Shown: in pieces, positions 27,180-39,127 of the stretch
Position numbering within the stretch: position 1 is the first letter of the stretch
Layout: every line of letters begins with the position of its first letter
Origin: Spirodela intermedia
Lineage: Eukaryota; Streptophyta; Magnoliopsida; Alismatales; Araceae
Assembly (NCBI GenBank): GCA_902729315.2
Contig: LR746271.1
Location: forward strand, 1,079,501-1,143,500
DNA length: 64,000 nt
Direction: 5' to 3'
The notes under the pieces: generated by a model
The model's input: the letters and a program-made list of their open reading frames with translations, nothing else
Told to the model about the DNA's origin: nothing
The model's database searches: none
Position numbers and translations under genes: made by a program

Positions 27180-30100
27180 CTACTCGATGTCCTTCATGGC
27201 ATCCTGCATGGAACAGGGAGATGATCATGTAGATTCGAGATAAATTCAGCAAAGGGCTCGACATATTAGGCGAGGATTCCACGAAGAATGGGTGGTCAAA
27301 CCATTCACCAGCCCTGAGGTTTTTCCTCAGATGGGCTAGAAACAATCTTGCCCACAACCTAAACCCGTCATCATCTCCAAACCCCGCTCCCAGATCCACA
27401 TGAACCCTAATCGCCTCTGTATACCCAAAAAGGCATCATTTTTTTCGGGGGCATGAAACTTCAAAGGAGATCGACATCCAGCAGTCTACTCAGAGATCTC
27501 GGCCAAACATCAGCTGGGTGGGTATGAAATGATGTGCTGGAGGGTGGGGAAGGGGAATGAAAGCAGGAAAGAAGATAGATGAGAGGGGGACAATAGAAAG
27601 GTACTCATTTAGGCAGTACCTTGGCGAGCCGTGTAACATATGATGCAGCCAACGCCGTGGCCAGGAGACCGAGGCCTAATGTGATCAACTGGCCGTTGCT
27701 TCCTGGTAAGCCTCCAGATGATTCTTCCTGCTGCAAAACAGAAGTGCAGTACGATTGGTGAATTAGCGAACCTCAATTCAAAAAGAAAAATGAGGACTTT
27801 ATCCAAAAAGGGGAAAAATGTGCGAGGACAGGAATTTATCAAAAAGGGGGAAAATATTATCATGAATATCTAAGAATGAGCAGTGCTGACATATGATTTT
27901 CTACTTTTTCTGGGTAATCAGAAAATAAAAAGGAGAGAAATATAGCTTAAAATTATTGCCCTGCCTAAAAGGGGAAAAAAACTACCATGAATATCAAAAG
28001 AATGAGCAGTGCTGACAGATGATTTTCTCATCTTTCTGGGTAATCAGAAAAAATAAAATAAAATAAAATAAAAAGAGAGAAAATTAGCTTATAATTATTG
28101 CCCAGACAAAACGGGAAAAAAAATTATCATGAATATCAAAAGAATGAGCAGAGCTGACAGATAATTTTTCCCTATTTCTGAGTAATCAGAAAAAATAAAA
28201 TAAAATAACAAAAAAAGAGGAAAAGAGATTAAAATTATTGCCCAGCCAAAAAGGGGCGGAAAATTAGCATGAATATCAAAAGACAGAGCAGCGCTGACAT
28301 ATGATTTTCTCCTCTTTCTAGGTAATCAGAAAAAAAAAGAGAAAAAGAGCTTACAATTATTGCCCTGCCAAATGCGCCGGCGCTAACATAAGCCCACGTC
28401 CCTGGAAGCATCCCCAACCAGCTGCAGGGAGGGATATGGACTCGTTTACAGGCAAGAAACTGAGACAATATCAAGTGACTTCCATGGCAATGTACAGACT
28501 AAAAGGTCCAATCTGATGTCAATCTGATGTTCCTGAATCTAGATAGAGATGCTTTCTACTATATAAATGAGGCCCGATGCCTTATGATCCGGCCCCCCTG
28601 GAGGTCACTCTCCTTGCTTTACAGCATATTTTCCATTTGTACTGGATTCAATGAGTTTTCCCTTTTTCCCTCTCCAAGCTTCGCCCAGTCAGATTGAAGT
28701 CATGGCAGATATCAACAGATATCAAGAGCATTTAAGAGGCTAATGTCTACATGCATTCCTCAGCTAGGCAGCCATCTAATTATTTACATATGATCTGATC
28801 GAAACGCCTGCCAGTAGATTGCCTTTCTCATTTATCAATTATTTCCTTTATAATACAATAAAAGCAAGTCCTGCTCAGACGCTATCTTGTAATAGGTGAC
28901 AGATCACAATGAATGCAGCTATATGCCGAGAAAGGCCAGATTTTATATCGCCAAAAATGGCAAAAAGAAAAAAAAACACTAACCTTCCCAAAACATAGGG
29001 CCAAAATTCCACCGAAGTCAACCCATATAGATAGTTTCCAAGAGCAAAAGGAAGCAACGGACTCAAACGCAGCAAGGTGACAACTCTGAAGCCGTTTTCC
29101 CCAATAGCTTTATCAATAGCCAGAAATTTTTCATTTCCCTCAACCAATTTAAGAATTCGGTCACGGGCCAAGTATCTGGCTATAAGGAATGCGACAGCAG
29201 CTGCAAACTGCAGAAGGTGGTTGACTTTACCAGAGCTTCAAGTGACACATTTATGGAATAAATTATCAATAATATGATCCAGGATGGGGAAACCCCTTAC
29301 CGTTCCACTGATTGAGACAAGGACTGTACCAGTAAAACTACCAAACAGAAGCCCTGCCGACATGGTTAAAGGAATAGCAGGCAGTGCAAGGATCTGGAAG
29401 ACAAGCAGTAGATATTAGTCGCAAGAAATACATAATATAATCTGCATGGGCTTTAGGAGAGCGAAAACACAAAAGGATTCAATCCAGATACCATATCTGG
29501 TCTTCTTTTTCCCATTGAAAAGTCAGAGAGTTGTGATGCTGCAGGGGGATTCTCAGAAATTTGTTTCATGGAGTAATTTGGGAGGAGGAAGGAAACATAA
29601 GATTAGGATTTTCATTGAAACCTATGATTTTCGTCAGGATAGCTTATAAATTCTTGAAAAAGGAAATATGTTTTTTCATAGAATTTGCTTTACCTTTCAC
29701 CTTATTCAAAGAGCAACTAGAAACGCAAATCCATAATGAACCAAAAAAAGTATTAATCAAAGTATGGTTCCTTGAGATGTAACCAAAAAGTTCTTCACTT
29801 GAATTCACATTGGACGGAAACATGGCAGCTTTTACAACCCTCTAGACACTGATTCACAGAGTAAGAAACGGATGGGAAGATATGTAACTAAAAGATTATG
29901 TGGAAGCATATGAAAAAAAAAGAAAATATTTTATGATCGAAGCAATTTAGGAGGTGGAGAAACACCACGATGTGTATGACATATTATAGCTAAACGAAAG
30001 ATCATGTCTGGTATAAGTTTTCGCATCTTGATGGAACTATATCAAGCAATTTCTACTATTGTTCATTTTTTTTCCATCATTCAGGCACTTTAAACTAAAT

Positions 30101-31406
30101 TATTCTCTCAACCTTCTTCATATAAGTTGATCCTTTATTTTCACCACAGCAATCATACTTCAAAGGGCAGTATACAATTAAAGCATAGTTGGAGGTCTGA
30201 TTTTTTACTTTATTTCTTTTAATATTGGTACATCATTTTGAAAAGGTAGGAACGGCATTTTATCCGCAAAGATCAATAATTGCGCTGAAATCATTCTCAC
30301 CTGTCATAAATAAAAGGGAAAATGCATCCAATACACAGAAAAGTGTGTGCGAGAAGCTTATCTCACCTCCAGACCAGCATAGACAGCTACAAATAAAGCA
30401 TATCCCGCAGGTCCATAACCTAATTTCCCAGAACATATCAGTAGTAATTCAAGCCACGTATGCGAATATACTAAAATAGAGAGTTGACAAACAATATAAA
30501 CAGCAATTAAGAGAAATGGGAATGATACCTGATTAGAAATACATTCATTAAAGCCATAATAAAATGACATGCATCTGCCTGAAAAAGGCATTTCTCAGCC
30601 AAATGTTGTGATGATAAAACCTATGTATTGGTAACATTTTACAGTTTATATGCCTCTCCTGCTGGCAAAAATTCAGAAGGTACGCCTGTGAAAAACATAA
30701 CTCTGGAACAGTCCAAGAACTCTGGGATAGAAGACTCCACAAGAACCAGTTTCACGTAGATCCTAATCAACCCAGACCCACAGACGACGGGGATCAGCAA
30801 ACTTCCCCAGCTTGGATCCATAATGTTCAACCAGTTTGTCACTCTCGACTATAACACTTCGGCAGGGGAACCAGTGTTCATGGAAATATAGAAAGCTCTA
30901 ATGTGAGACGCACCTTCAATGAACGCAGAAAACTGGGTGAGGAAATCGTTGATCTGATCCTTGTAAATGTAACCCACCGTGCTAAAACCCCCGACGACAC
31001 CAACGAGCAAGAGCCCAGCAAGGACGGTGCCCTTGACAGCAACATCCCCTCCGAAGCCCTCCTCCTCCGAGGCGACCCCATCTTCCCCTTTCTTCTTGCT
31101 CGGGCTCCCAACCCGGAAGCTCTCCGGAGCCTTGGAGAACTTCTGTGGCCTCTGCTTCTCGGTCCCCTTGGTGGAGGAGATGGGCCTAAGCGTAAATAAC
31201 CGCCTGGTCAGGGGACTAGACCCAGATGGGAAGGTGAAGGTGAAGGGGAAGGGGAAGGGGAAGAGAGAGAAGGAGGCGTTGGAGGAGAGAGATAGAGGAG
31301 GGGAAGGGGCGGAGGGGGAGGCCAGGAGGCATGGCCTCATGAGGTTCATTCGAACAGGAGCCGCAGCAGGAAGCTGAGGAAGAAAGAAGAAGGATATTCC
31401 ATGCAA
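27180..31406 (-). CDS. DedA/TVP38 (SNARE-associated Golgi) family protein, probably plastid
   Basis: Seven exons close in frame (354 residues): 31406-30914, 30419-30367, 29393-29301, 29207-28984, 28421-28355, 27730-27620 and a 24-nt last exon 27203-27180. The Ser/Pro-rich, acid-poor N-terminus (about 60 residues) looks like a chloroplast transit peptide, then a first membrane helix (VLAGLLLVGVVGGFSTVGYI). The family core reads GYGPAGYALF, LPAIPLTMSAGLLFGSF, AFLIARYLARDRI, LLRLSPLLPFALGNYLYGL and LGMLPGTWAYVSAGAFGRA, and the protein ends YVTRLAKDAMKDIE. DedA/TVP38 proteins are lipid-transport or membrane-homeostasis factors; the plant member of this length is plastid-associated (recall). The start could also be the internal Met at 31349. 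Confidence 0.87.
27838..28371. repeat. Minisatellite in DedA intron 5 carrying exon-end copies
   Basis: About four units of 120-143 bp share ATGAATATCAAAAGAATGAG, GAGCAGTGCTGACA, GATTTTCT and TCTGGGTAATCAGAAAA. Each unit ends in a copy of the exon 5 3' boundary (AATTATTGCCC on the plus strand) at about 27944-27965, 28087-28107, 28228-28247, and at the real boundary 28350-28371. Confidence 0.85.
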
Positions 31407-31778
31407 GAGCTCTTGGAGCTGCCTTCCTCAGTGGTCTCTGGTCTTCGTGGGGAAGGAAGACGAAGACGTTGCGGATTTTGACAGAACGCGGGCTTGACAC
31501 GTGGCGTGATGGGCATATCCCCGGAAGAAAGCAATGAAATTGAATCCAGGTGGAAACTGTCGGGAGATCCTCTTGATACAATCCGGGCCGCCAGTCCCGT
31601 GGGCTCCTGCTCTGTTCCTCCAGACATTGGATCCGCGGGATCTGAATATTGTCTTACAGCAAAAAATTGATTTGTGAGATAAACTTTCGACTTATTTTCT
31701 TAATTTCTTCAAATGTTCTTGATAAAACATTCATCCCTTCGAAATCAAAATTTCATATTTGGAAAAACATAAATACCC

Positions 31779-31820
<42 letters not shown>

Positions 31821-31962
31821 GACTGTTACTGAAGAAACCCTGCGCTCATCATTTCCAAAGAAAATTATGGAAGAAAATAGGAAGGCATCGGGTCCTTCGG
31901 ATCAATCTATGTGGGGCACAGACACGCTCGGATCATGAACAAGGCAGAGTAGTTCACAGTCG
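31407..31962. other. Intergenic between DedA promoter and small gene
   Basis: No gene is seen. (CT)n occurs at about 31782-31817. The DedA leader overlaps the first 200 bases. Confidence 0.5.
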
Positions 31963-32187
31963 TCATCGCGGCCAGGTGATGCTCTGAGAGATCATCAAGT
32001 TGGTCGGCCTCTGAAGATGCTCCTCCGTTGGGTCCTCGGACGGTTGACTGGGCTTCAAGGGTTTGACTACTGCGCCTCGCTCTTCCAGGGCTTTGAGTAC
32101 GGAGCCCGCCACCAAGTCAACCTACAAAGCGAGTGAAATGTGAATGATCAGAATCACACTGATGAAGCACAGGCCGGCCCAAGTGTG

Positions 32188-32242
<55 letters not shown>

Positions 32243-33985
32243 TCCCTCTGCGACAACATGTTATGGGGGAAACAGTGATCAATGACAGAATTACCCATTT
32301 GGGGAAGTTTATCCATTGATAAAGGGTGCTCTGCTGTTAAAAAGAGTAACACCGACTGTAGTCAACGGGGAGGATCCAAATCAAAATAAACCCAAAACGT
32401 AAGATCACAGTGGCAAATGACTGAATTCTTTTTTTTTTTGTAGAGGCTGATGAGATTAATCCAAAATGATGTAATTAACACAAACCATGGTCAACGGGGA
32501 GGATCCAAATATAAACGAAACAAGACACCATTCCACAAAGGGCCCAAAAAAAATCAGAAAAAAAAATAGCTGGATTTATTAACTAGCCTTTTTAAAATTA
32601 ATGGACCCACATGAGCTGCAAGATCATCAAACCTCGGTGATGCAACCACAAGACAAGAAAGTTTTGGCTCTTTTCGCTTGAGAATCCACTGAAACCTCTG
32701 AACCTCTGGTTCTGTGAGCTAACTCTCCTTGATGAGCCTAGTTCAGTCTTTCACTCCTACCACACCAGCTTGGTCCTTCCATCTACATCACTACGAAAGC
32801 TCCCTATGATACTTGTCACTAAGAACAGGGGAATCTACCTCGCCAAAAAGGAAAATAATATCGCAAAAATGCAGGGAAAAACTTAATTATTTGGGTTTTG
32901 ATGAGCGGAAAAAAATCGATGATATTATTTTTTTACAGGAGTAATAAAATAAGAACATATTCCACAAAACCACGAGAAAGAAGGTTAATGAGCAGCCACT
33001 GAAATAATTTTTCTATTCGGATAATGAGCAGAAAAATTATACTAAAATAAGAAGGTTATTTACCTGACTCTTTTTTTTTCGTGCCCAGAAAATAAATTAA
33101 TGGGCATCCAAGAAATTATTTAGATTTCATCAGGAACATAGAGATTACCAACGACCCATACAAAGATGAGGATGGGAATCTGACATCTGTGGATGTCCTG
33201 ATGCGTTACTGATTCCTCATTTCTTGCCACTTAACCATTCATTTTCACTCTACTTTCGTGTATTTTTTCTATAAATGATGCAAACTCACAAGAGCAAATA
33301 TTCATCTTCAAAACCCACAAAATTAGCACATAATTGTCAAAATGAGTCAATAAAAGACGATCTCAGAGCTGAAACAGTTGCAAAAGAACTCTCCGACGCA
33401 TCAATGAAATGCAGACCAACAGCAGTATCCAAACCATGGTCATCGTACGGACAGGAACTTGAGATGAATTCAGATATCGCTAGTTAAAATAAATAAATAA
33501 ATAAATAAATAATAGTATCTATGCCAATAAATAGAGACATAGATACTGGTACTGAACAAGGTTCTCACCGAATGTGAAGCAACCTCAACCAGGGCTTTAA
33601 CGATAGGCAAGATACAGAACCTGAAACTTAGCTACAATCAAAACATTCGGACATAACTTTATAAAGATGAGGAAGATGCGGGAAGGGAAGAAGAGCACCG
33701 ACATGCCCCTCCCGCCGGCCAAAGCCTCCCCCGAAGGTTCCCTCCATTCATCGACCCTGACCAAAAGATCAAACAAAAAAAAAACACAGCACCTCAGCAC
33801 ACAGAAAAACATAACTCGAGTCAGTAACACTGAAGGTTTCGGAGGTTTCAATGTCGGCGCCCCGGATGACACAGAGAAACACTCGCTTGGAACCCCTCGT
33901 TTCCTCAGAAAGACCACCATCTTCGGAAGAGGAAGAGGTACTTACACCCACCCATAGCGCCGATCAAACAGCAGACGCCTTCCAT
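31963..33985 (-). CDS. Probable small three-exon protein, family unknown
   Basis: Read from splice signals: exon 1 33985-33948 (MEGVCCLIGAMGG), exon 2 33620-33569 after a TTTCAG acceptor (FCILPIVKALVEVASHS), exon 3 32121-31963 after TTTGTAG (VDLVAGSVLKALEERGAVVK... to ISQSITWPR stop). The phases fit and give 82 residues. The N-terminal half is hydrophobic/amphipathic and the C-terminal half is polar. The exon 1 donor used here (GG|GTGTAA) lies two bases from a stronger GTAAGT that would give another frame. Intron 2 is 1447 nt and holds (CT)n at 32194-32241 and a duplicated segment (around 32345-32400 and 32475-32530). No known family is recognised; a non-coding transcript is the alternative. 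Confidence 0.48.
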
Positions 33986-33989
33986 GGCG

Positions 33990-34021
33990 CCGGCCCCCCG
34001 GTTGCTGCATGGTGTGGAAAC

Positions 34022-34072
<51 letters not shown>

Positions 34073-35138
34073 AGGTTTCTATCTTCTATAGGAGGGGGGC
34101 GTTTCTCCCGGGCCAGAGTGCAATGCACCGAACAGCTACCATTTGGGTTTTTTTACAGAAGAAAGAGAGGCTTTATTGGGCTTGTTTTATTATTGGGCCA
34201 TTATTGGGCTTTTATTATTATCCGTCCTTACGGCGTCCGTGGCATTAAAAATAATCTCGATTCGAAAAGGTTTATCTGTCATACAAAATGTTATTTAGAG
34301 TATATCAGACATTTTCCATATCGTTCCCCGACCTTCTCTTCGGGCACGAATCCGACGGATTCAGCGAGTTTCTTCCCGATTTTAAACGAAACAAGACTGA
34401 AAAAAAATCATCCCGGACATTGACCAACCACGCAATCGCCCAATCCAACCCGAATCGGCCGGCGTGTTCACTGAGTCACCGAGCCGCCTCCGGAGACGGC
34501 GGCGCCAGCGGAGGCCATTGACGTGGCCGGGGAGGCATCGAGAAGCTTACATCCTTTTCCCCATTTAATTTACTGTTGACCCAATCATATATTCTTCTTT
34601 TCATCATATCTAAGTCACGGTCAACGGGTAGGCCACTGGGCCACGTCATGATCTGTCCGAAGCTGACATGGTCCAGTGGGAAAGCTTGGGCATGAGGCAA
34701 CGAACGGGCCTGTTTTCTGAAGCTGAGGCCCGAAAACAGGCCCGGTCTTCCACTAAGAGAGAGAAAAGAGAGTTTTTTCGGACTCGATTGTGAGGCCCGA
34801 GCCCGGAAAAGCCGGGGGACAGTAGGATGACAGTAGGAACGACACGTCACGTCTTGCGTGTTGGGGGGGATCGGCCGAAATCTGGCCCCCACTGAGTAAC
34901 CGCATTCGACTGTCGGTAAAGGGACAAACCGCCTGCGCCGACATCCCCTCTCCGACATGGGCGGGAAGAAGGCGAAGACGGACGAGTAGCGGTCAAAGAC
35001 CGTTTCCACCGATCCCCCCCCCCCCTCTCTCTTGAAGCCGTCCACCTGATAGATCCTCAAACCGTTGACTGGTCAAAGGTCGAAAACAGATCCTTGAAAA
35101 CTTCTCCGCGACGTCCACTTATTCAAGCTCCCCTTCCT

Positions 35139-35179
<41 letters not shown>

Positions 35180-35288
35180 TTTAATTCTCCATAAAACCTG
35201 GTCTTCTTCATCCCAAAAGATGGATGTCTGGAGGAGAAGAAATCTGCCCTCCTAAAAGGTATAGTTAAGAAGAGAAAATCAGGAGACG
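33990..35288. other. Intergenic: divergent promoters, PP2C leader
   Basis: (GA)n occurs at about 34026-34067 in the leader of the small gene, and (CT)n at 35142-35176 in the probable PP2C 5' UTR. A 194-codon minus ORF (34476-35060) shows no family and is treated as chance. Several GTTGAC/GTCAAC hexamers occur (near 34575, 34622, 35063). Confidence 0.5.
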
Positions 35289-37002
35289 ATGGTCGATCTG
35301 GTGGATATCTTCTTCCGTGGTCTGAGCGTCTCGGTCGTCTCCTTCCTCTTAAACTCTCTCCTGGAGCTCCGCAAGGCCATGTCCATGGCGGTGGAATCCT
35401 CCTCTCCTCCCCCGGTACCTTCCCCCGGCCCATGGAAGAGATTCTCTGAGGCCCTTCCCCTGGTTTCCAAGAGACACAAGGCTACTCCTCCAGTCTCAGA
35501 CGAAGGCGGGGGAGCCGCCGAGTTGCACCGGCGGCGGAGGCCGACGAGGATCGCCATACCGGCGGCCGACGTGGGTTCTGCGTTTCCCGACGGGGATACT
35601 GTGGATTCTGAGGAGGATAGAGAGTTCCATCTCCAGGAGAGGTGCTATTCCGTGGCGAGCAGGAGGGGTAACAGGAGGGTGATGGAGGACGGCTATGGAG
35701 TCATCACCAACATCCGGGGAGACCCGAAACAGGTAAGACGATGACGACTAAGGCATCAATGTTCTTCTTCTTCGCTATGTGACTAAAAATGGAAAGAAAT
35801 GGATTGTTCCTCGGCTGCAGAGACATGTCTTGGACAATCAGAGAAGCACTTTGATTGAAAGATATTATCTTTTTTTCTTATTGGACAAAAAAGATCGCCT
35901 GTTTTTCTTAGAAGTTGATCTCTTGCAGGCATTCTTTGGCGTGTTCGACGGCCATGGAGGGCGAGCAGCTGTAGACTACGTCTCCAAGAACTTGGGAAAG
36001 AACATCGTAGCAGCCCTTGAAGATCTAGAACAGAAGGGGAATGGAGACCCGGAAACAGCAATAGTCCGAGGATATCTCGCCACCGACGAAGGGTTCCTGA
36101 GCCAGGTACGAATCGTCGAATCATCCGTCCCGGGGAAGAAAACTCTGATCTGATCAGATAAAATGTGAATCTAGTTTCATTGACCTACGACTGAGTCAAG
36201 AAGGAAGACTATAAATCTACGAATCGACGACTCCCTGCGAGAGTTTGAATCAAGAAGGGAAACATTTTACGTGAGAGATAATTAGTCAAACGTTGACGGT
36301 GTTCTAAATGGCAGGCCGTTGGCAGCGGGGCATGCGCCGCAACCGTGCTGCTCAAAGACGGCGAGCTGCATGTGGCGAACGCTGGCGACTGCAGGGTAGT
36401 GGTGACCAGGAACGGCGTCGCCACCGAGCTCACGACGGACCATCGCCCGGAAAGAGAAGACGAGAGGACCCGCATCGAGAACTCGGTGAGTTGCGCATCG
36501 ATAAATATTAGATTTTGATACGATCGGAGAAGTTTACAGATTATGTTTCAAGGTGGGTCTAGTCTCACGCGCTGGGCATCCACAGGGAGGGCTTGTAAGC
36601 TGCCACAATGGTGTCTGGAGAGTCCAGGGCTCCCTCGCCATCTCTCGGGCCATCGGAGATATTCACCTCAAGGACTGGATAATCTCTAAGCCTGAAACGA
36701 CGAAGCTCGAGCTTACTTCCGACTGTGAGTTCCTGATGATCGCCTCTGACGGCCTGTGGGAGAAGGTATTCGCTGGCGAGAACCTCATTTACCGGAGATT
36801 TCCTGAAAACCCTAATCAACACTTCGATGGCCGACAGGTTTCCATCGAGGAAGCTGCAGAGATCGTCGCTGAGCACCGGAGCTCGGTGCAGAGCTGCCGG
36901 AGGCTCGTCGACATGTCCTCCGGCCGAGGTTGCAGAGACGACATCACCGTCATGGTCGTCGATCTACGGAGATTTGTGCGAGGTAGGAAGACGGCGCAGT
37001 AG
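35289..37002 (+). CDS. Protein phosphatase 2C (PPM family)
   Basis: A metal-dependent Ser/Thr phosphatase, probably cytosolic or nuclear. Five exons close in frame (378 residues): 35289-35732, 35929-36105, 36315-36485, 36586-36765 and 36838-37002. Motifs are [15 protein letters not shown] (about 124-138), [17 protein letters not shown] (150-166), [46 protein letters not shown] with [23 protein letters not shown] (316-324) and [12 protein letters not shown] near the end. All metal-binding Asp residues are visible. The sequence resembles plant clade B (AP2C-type) enzymes, but no MAPK-docking motif is obvious. The first 30 residues are hydrophobic, and the Met at 35379 (MSMAVESS) is an alternative start. 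Intron 4 is 72 nt, free of in-frame stops. Confidence 0.9.
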
Positions 37003-37632
37003 AGAAACACGGAATAGCCTCTCTCCCGTAGAGAGAGAGAGAGATCCGATCAGAGCTTCATGTCGATCGGGGAGGCTAATGAATGGAAAGTAGAACCGAA
37101 GGTCGGAGATTTTTTTCTCATACAGGAAAAAGTTGTTCTTACAGTTGTACAACCTACGTCCCCACGCACGTATTGACTGATACATAGAGAGAGAGAGAGA
37201 GAGAGAGAATATATATATATATATTAAAATGAGTATAATTGATTAAAATATAGGCGGGGCAAGGGGAGGGGGGGGTGTGAGTGGCGGGAAAGGGTGGTCC
37301 AGGTGCCCCTCTTTTCTGAGAGAAGGAACCACGGGAGGAGGTCAGTTGCGGCGGCGACAAGTGAAGCTGGCATCTGATGCCACGCGTTGTCTCGACAGAG
37401 ATCTGACCCTCCATCAAGAGGGAGTTGGAAAGGGCTGACGGCGTCAGATGCGTCCCATGTCGTGGGATCTCATTAAACTCGGCTCAATTTATGATTAGAT
37501 CCCTACTTTTACTGGAACTGCATTAATAGCGCTTATGAGCTTACTTATTTAAAAATAGTGGAAAGAGATAAAACGATTTTCAATCTGAAAAGCTCCACCG
37601 TCCGATCCTCCCAAGATTCTTCTTCTTCTTCT

Positions 37633-37679
<47 letters not shown>

Positions 37680-37731
37680 ATCTATCACATATAGAGGCAC
37701 ACACACACTCTCCCTCTCTCTCGATTCGGCT
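37003..37731. other. Intergenic with CT leader
   Basis: (GA)n then (TA)n at about 37186-37224. (CT)n at 37640-37677 lies in the leader of the next gene, where the frame is open in register with the downstream ATG. Confidence 0.55.
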
Positions 37732-39127
37732 ATGGAGGAAGGGGTGGGAATCCACGACTGGGAGCTACTTCATGGCTCAGGCGCTGCACCTCTCACCTCC
37801 GGTGCAGCACCCGCCGCGGAAGTCGATGATTTCCTTGGGATCGAAGGTGAATCAAACGGGGTGATCAAGTCGGACTATTTCTCTCTGGACTCCGAGAGCC
37901 GCTACGGCCTGCAGGTGATCTCCGACGGCGATGGCGAGGGAGACAGCCTCCCCGACTCGGATAACCCTAGCTGGGTGGACCCCGAGTCGGATTCTAGGTT
38001 TATAGGGGAGCCGTCGGCGGTGGCGGCGTCTGGCTTCCCGCGTGCGGACGCCGGCGGATTCTGGACCTCCGACGAGTCTTCCGACGAGCAGGAGGAGACT
38101 GCGCCAGAGGGGGATCTCTTCGACGGCGCCAGTTCGCAGTCGGGATTGGCTCTCGAAGCTGTCAATTTCGAGATCGGAGAGGCGGAGGAGGTTTGGGATT
38201 TCGAGGGAATTGTGGATGGGAGCGACGAGTCCGGTGATCTGAACTCTGAAGATAGCCCTACTGGGGAAGAAGATAACCCTAGAAGCGGCGATTTGGGGGA
38301 TTTCTCCGCTGGGGAGCGGGAAAAGTCGGAGATGCCCTGGTGGAAGCTGCCTGTGGAGCTTTTGAAGTTCTGCGTGTTTAGGATCAGACCTGTCTGGTCC
38401 GTCTCCATCGCGGCGGCACTGGTAAGTCTCGTCCTGCTGAGGAGGAGGTTGTACAAGAAGAAGCCCAAGATCAAGAGCGTCCCCATTAATCTCAGCGCCG
38501 ACGACAAGGTAAGAATTCCTTCTGCAGATCGGGCGAATCCACCATGCTTGTGCATCAAAAGAAAAAAACTTCCAATAACTGAGTAACCTAATTGACTTCC
38601 AACATGCCGTAGAAATGTCCCAGAGAGAAAAATAAACTAAAACCATTTATTATTCTGGAAAAAAACTACTAGGATTTCATGTTTCCAATTGACTAATCTT
38701 AAAACCATCTATGTCAATTTCTGTTTTCGTAGATTTCTTCTTTCCCTTACACTTTATCGTGATCGAGGTTCATAATATAGAAAATTTTCAGACTCATCTT
38801 CTCCATTTTTTTTCCCCATTGTCCATAAATCTTCATTAATTCCACCATCGTCATCAAGTCCCCCTCACGTATGGTTTTTCATCGAAAGGAACCTGAGACC
38901 GTGGTTAAAAACGAGCCCGCTCATGGTCTAGATGCTCGCGGTTCTTACAGCTTCTGGTTCATCAAACCCTAACCCCAGACCTCATCTGCTTGCAGAAGGC
39001 GTCTCAGTTCATGGTGCGGGCATCGCGGCTCAATGAAGCGTTCTCGGTGGTGAAGCGGGTACCCATGATTCGGTCCACTCTGCCAACCATGGGAGTGACT
39101 CCATGGCCTGTCATGGCCTTGAGATGA
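37732..39127 (+). CDS. Acidic single-transmembrane protein, plant-specific
   Basis: Two exons, 37732-38508 and 38996-39127, 302 residues. A long acidic, Ser/Asp/Glu-rich N-terminal region opens with GIHDWELLHG. Then come MPWWKLPVELLKF, one membrane helix (VWSVSIAAALVSLVLL, about residues 221-236) and a basic flank (RRRLYKKKPKIK). The second exon encodes a conserved-looking tail (ASRLNEAFSVVKRVPMIRST, LPTMGVTPWPVMALR). This layout recurs in uncharacterised plant proteins, but I cannot name the family. ATG 37732 is preferred over the upstream in-frame ATG at 37558, which would translate a CT microsatellite into Ser-Leu repeats. Confidence 0.75.

Noticed and set aside
34476-35060. 194-codon minus ORF left of PP2C
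   Set aside because: Low-similarity, Arg/Ser-rich frame with no domain, in a region that looks like promoter DNA.
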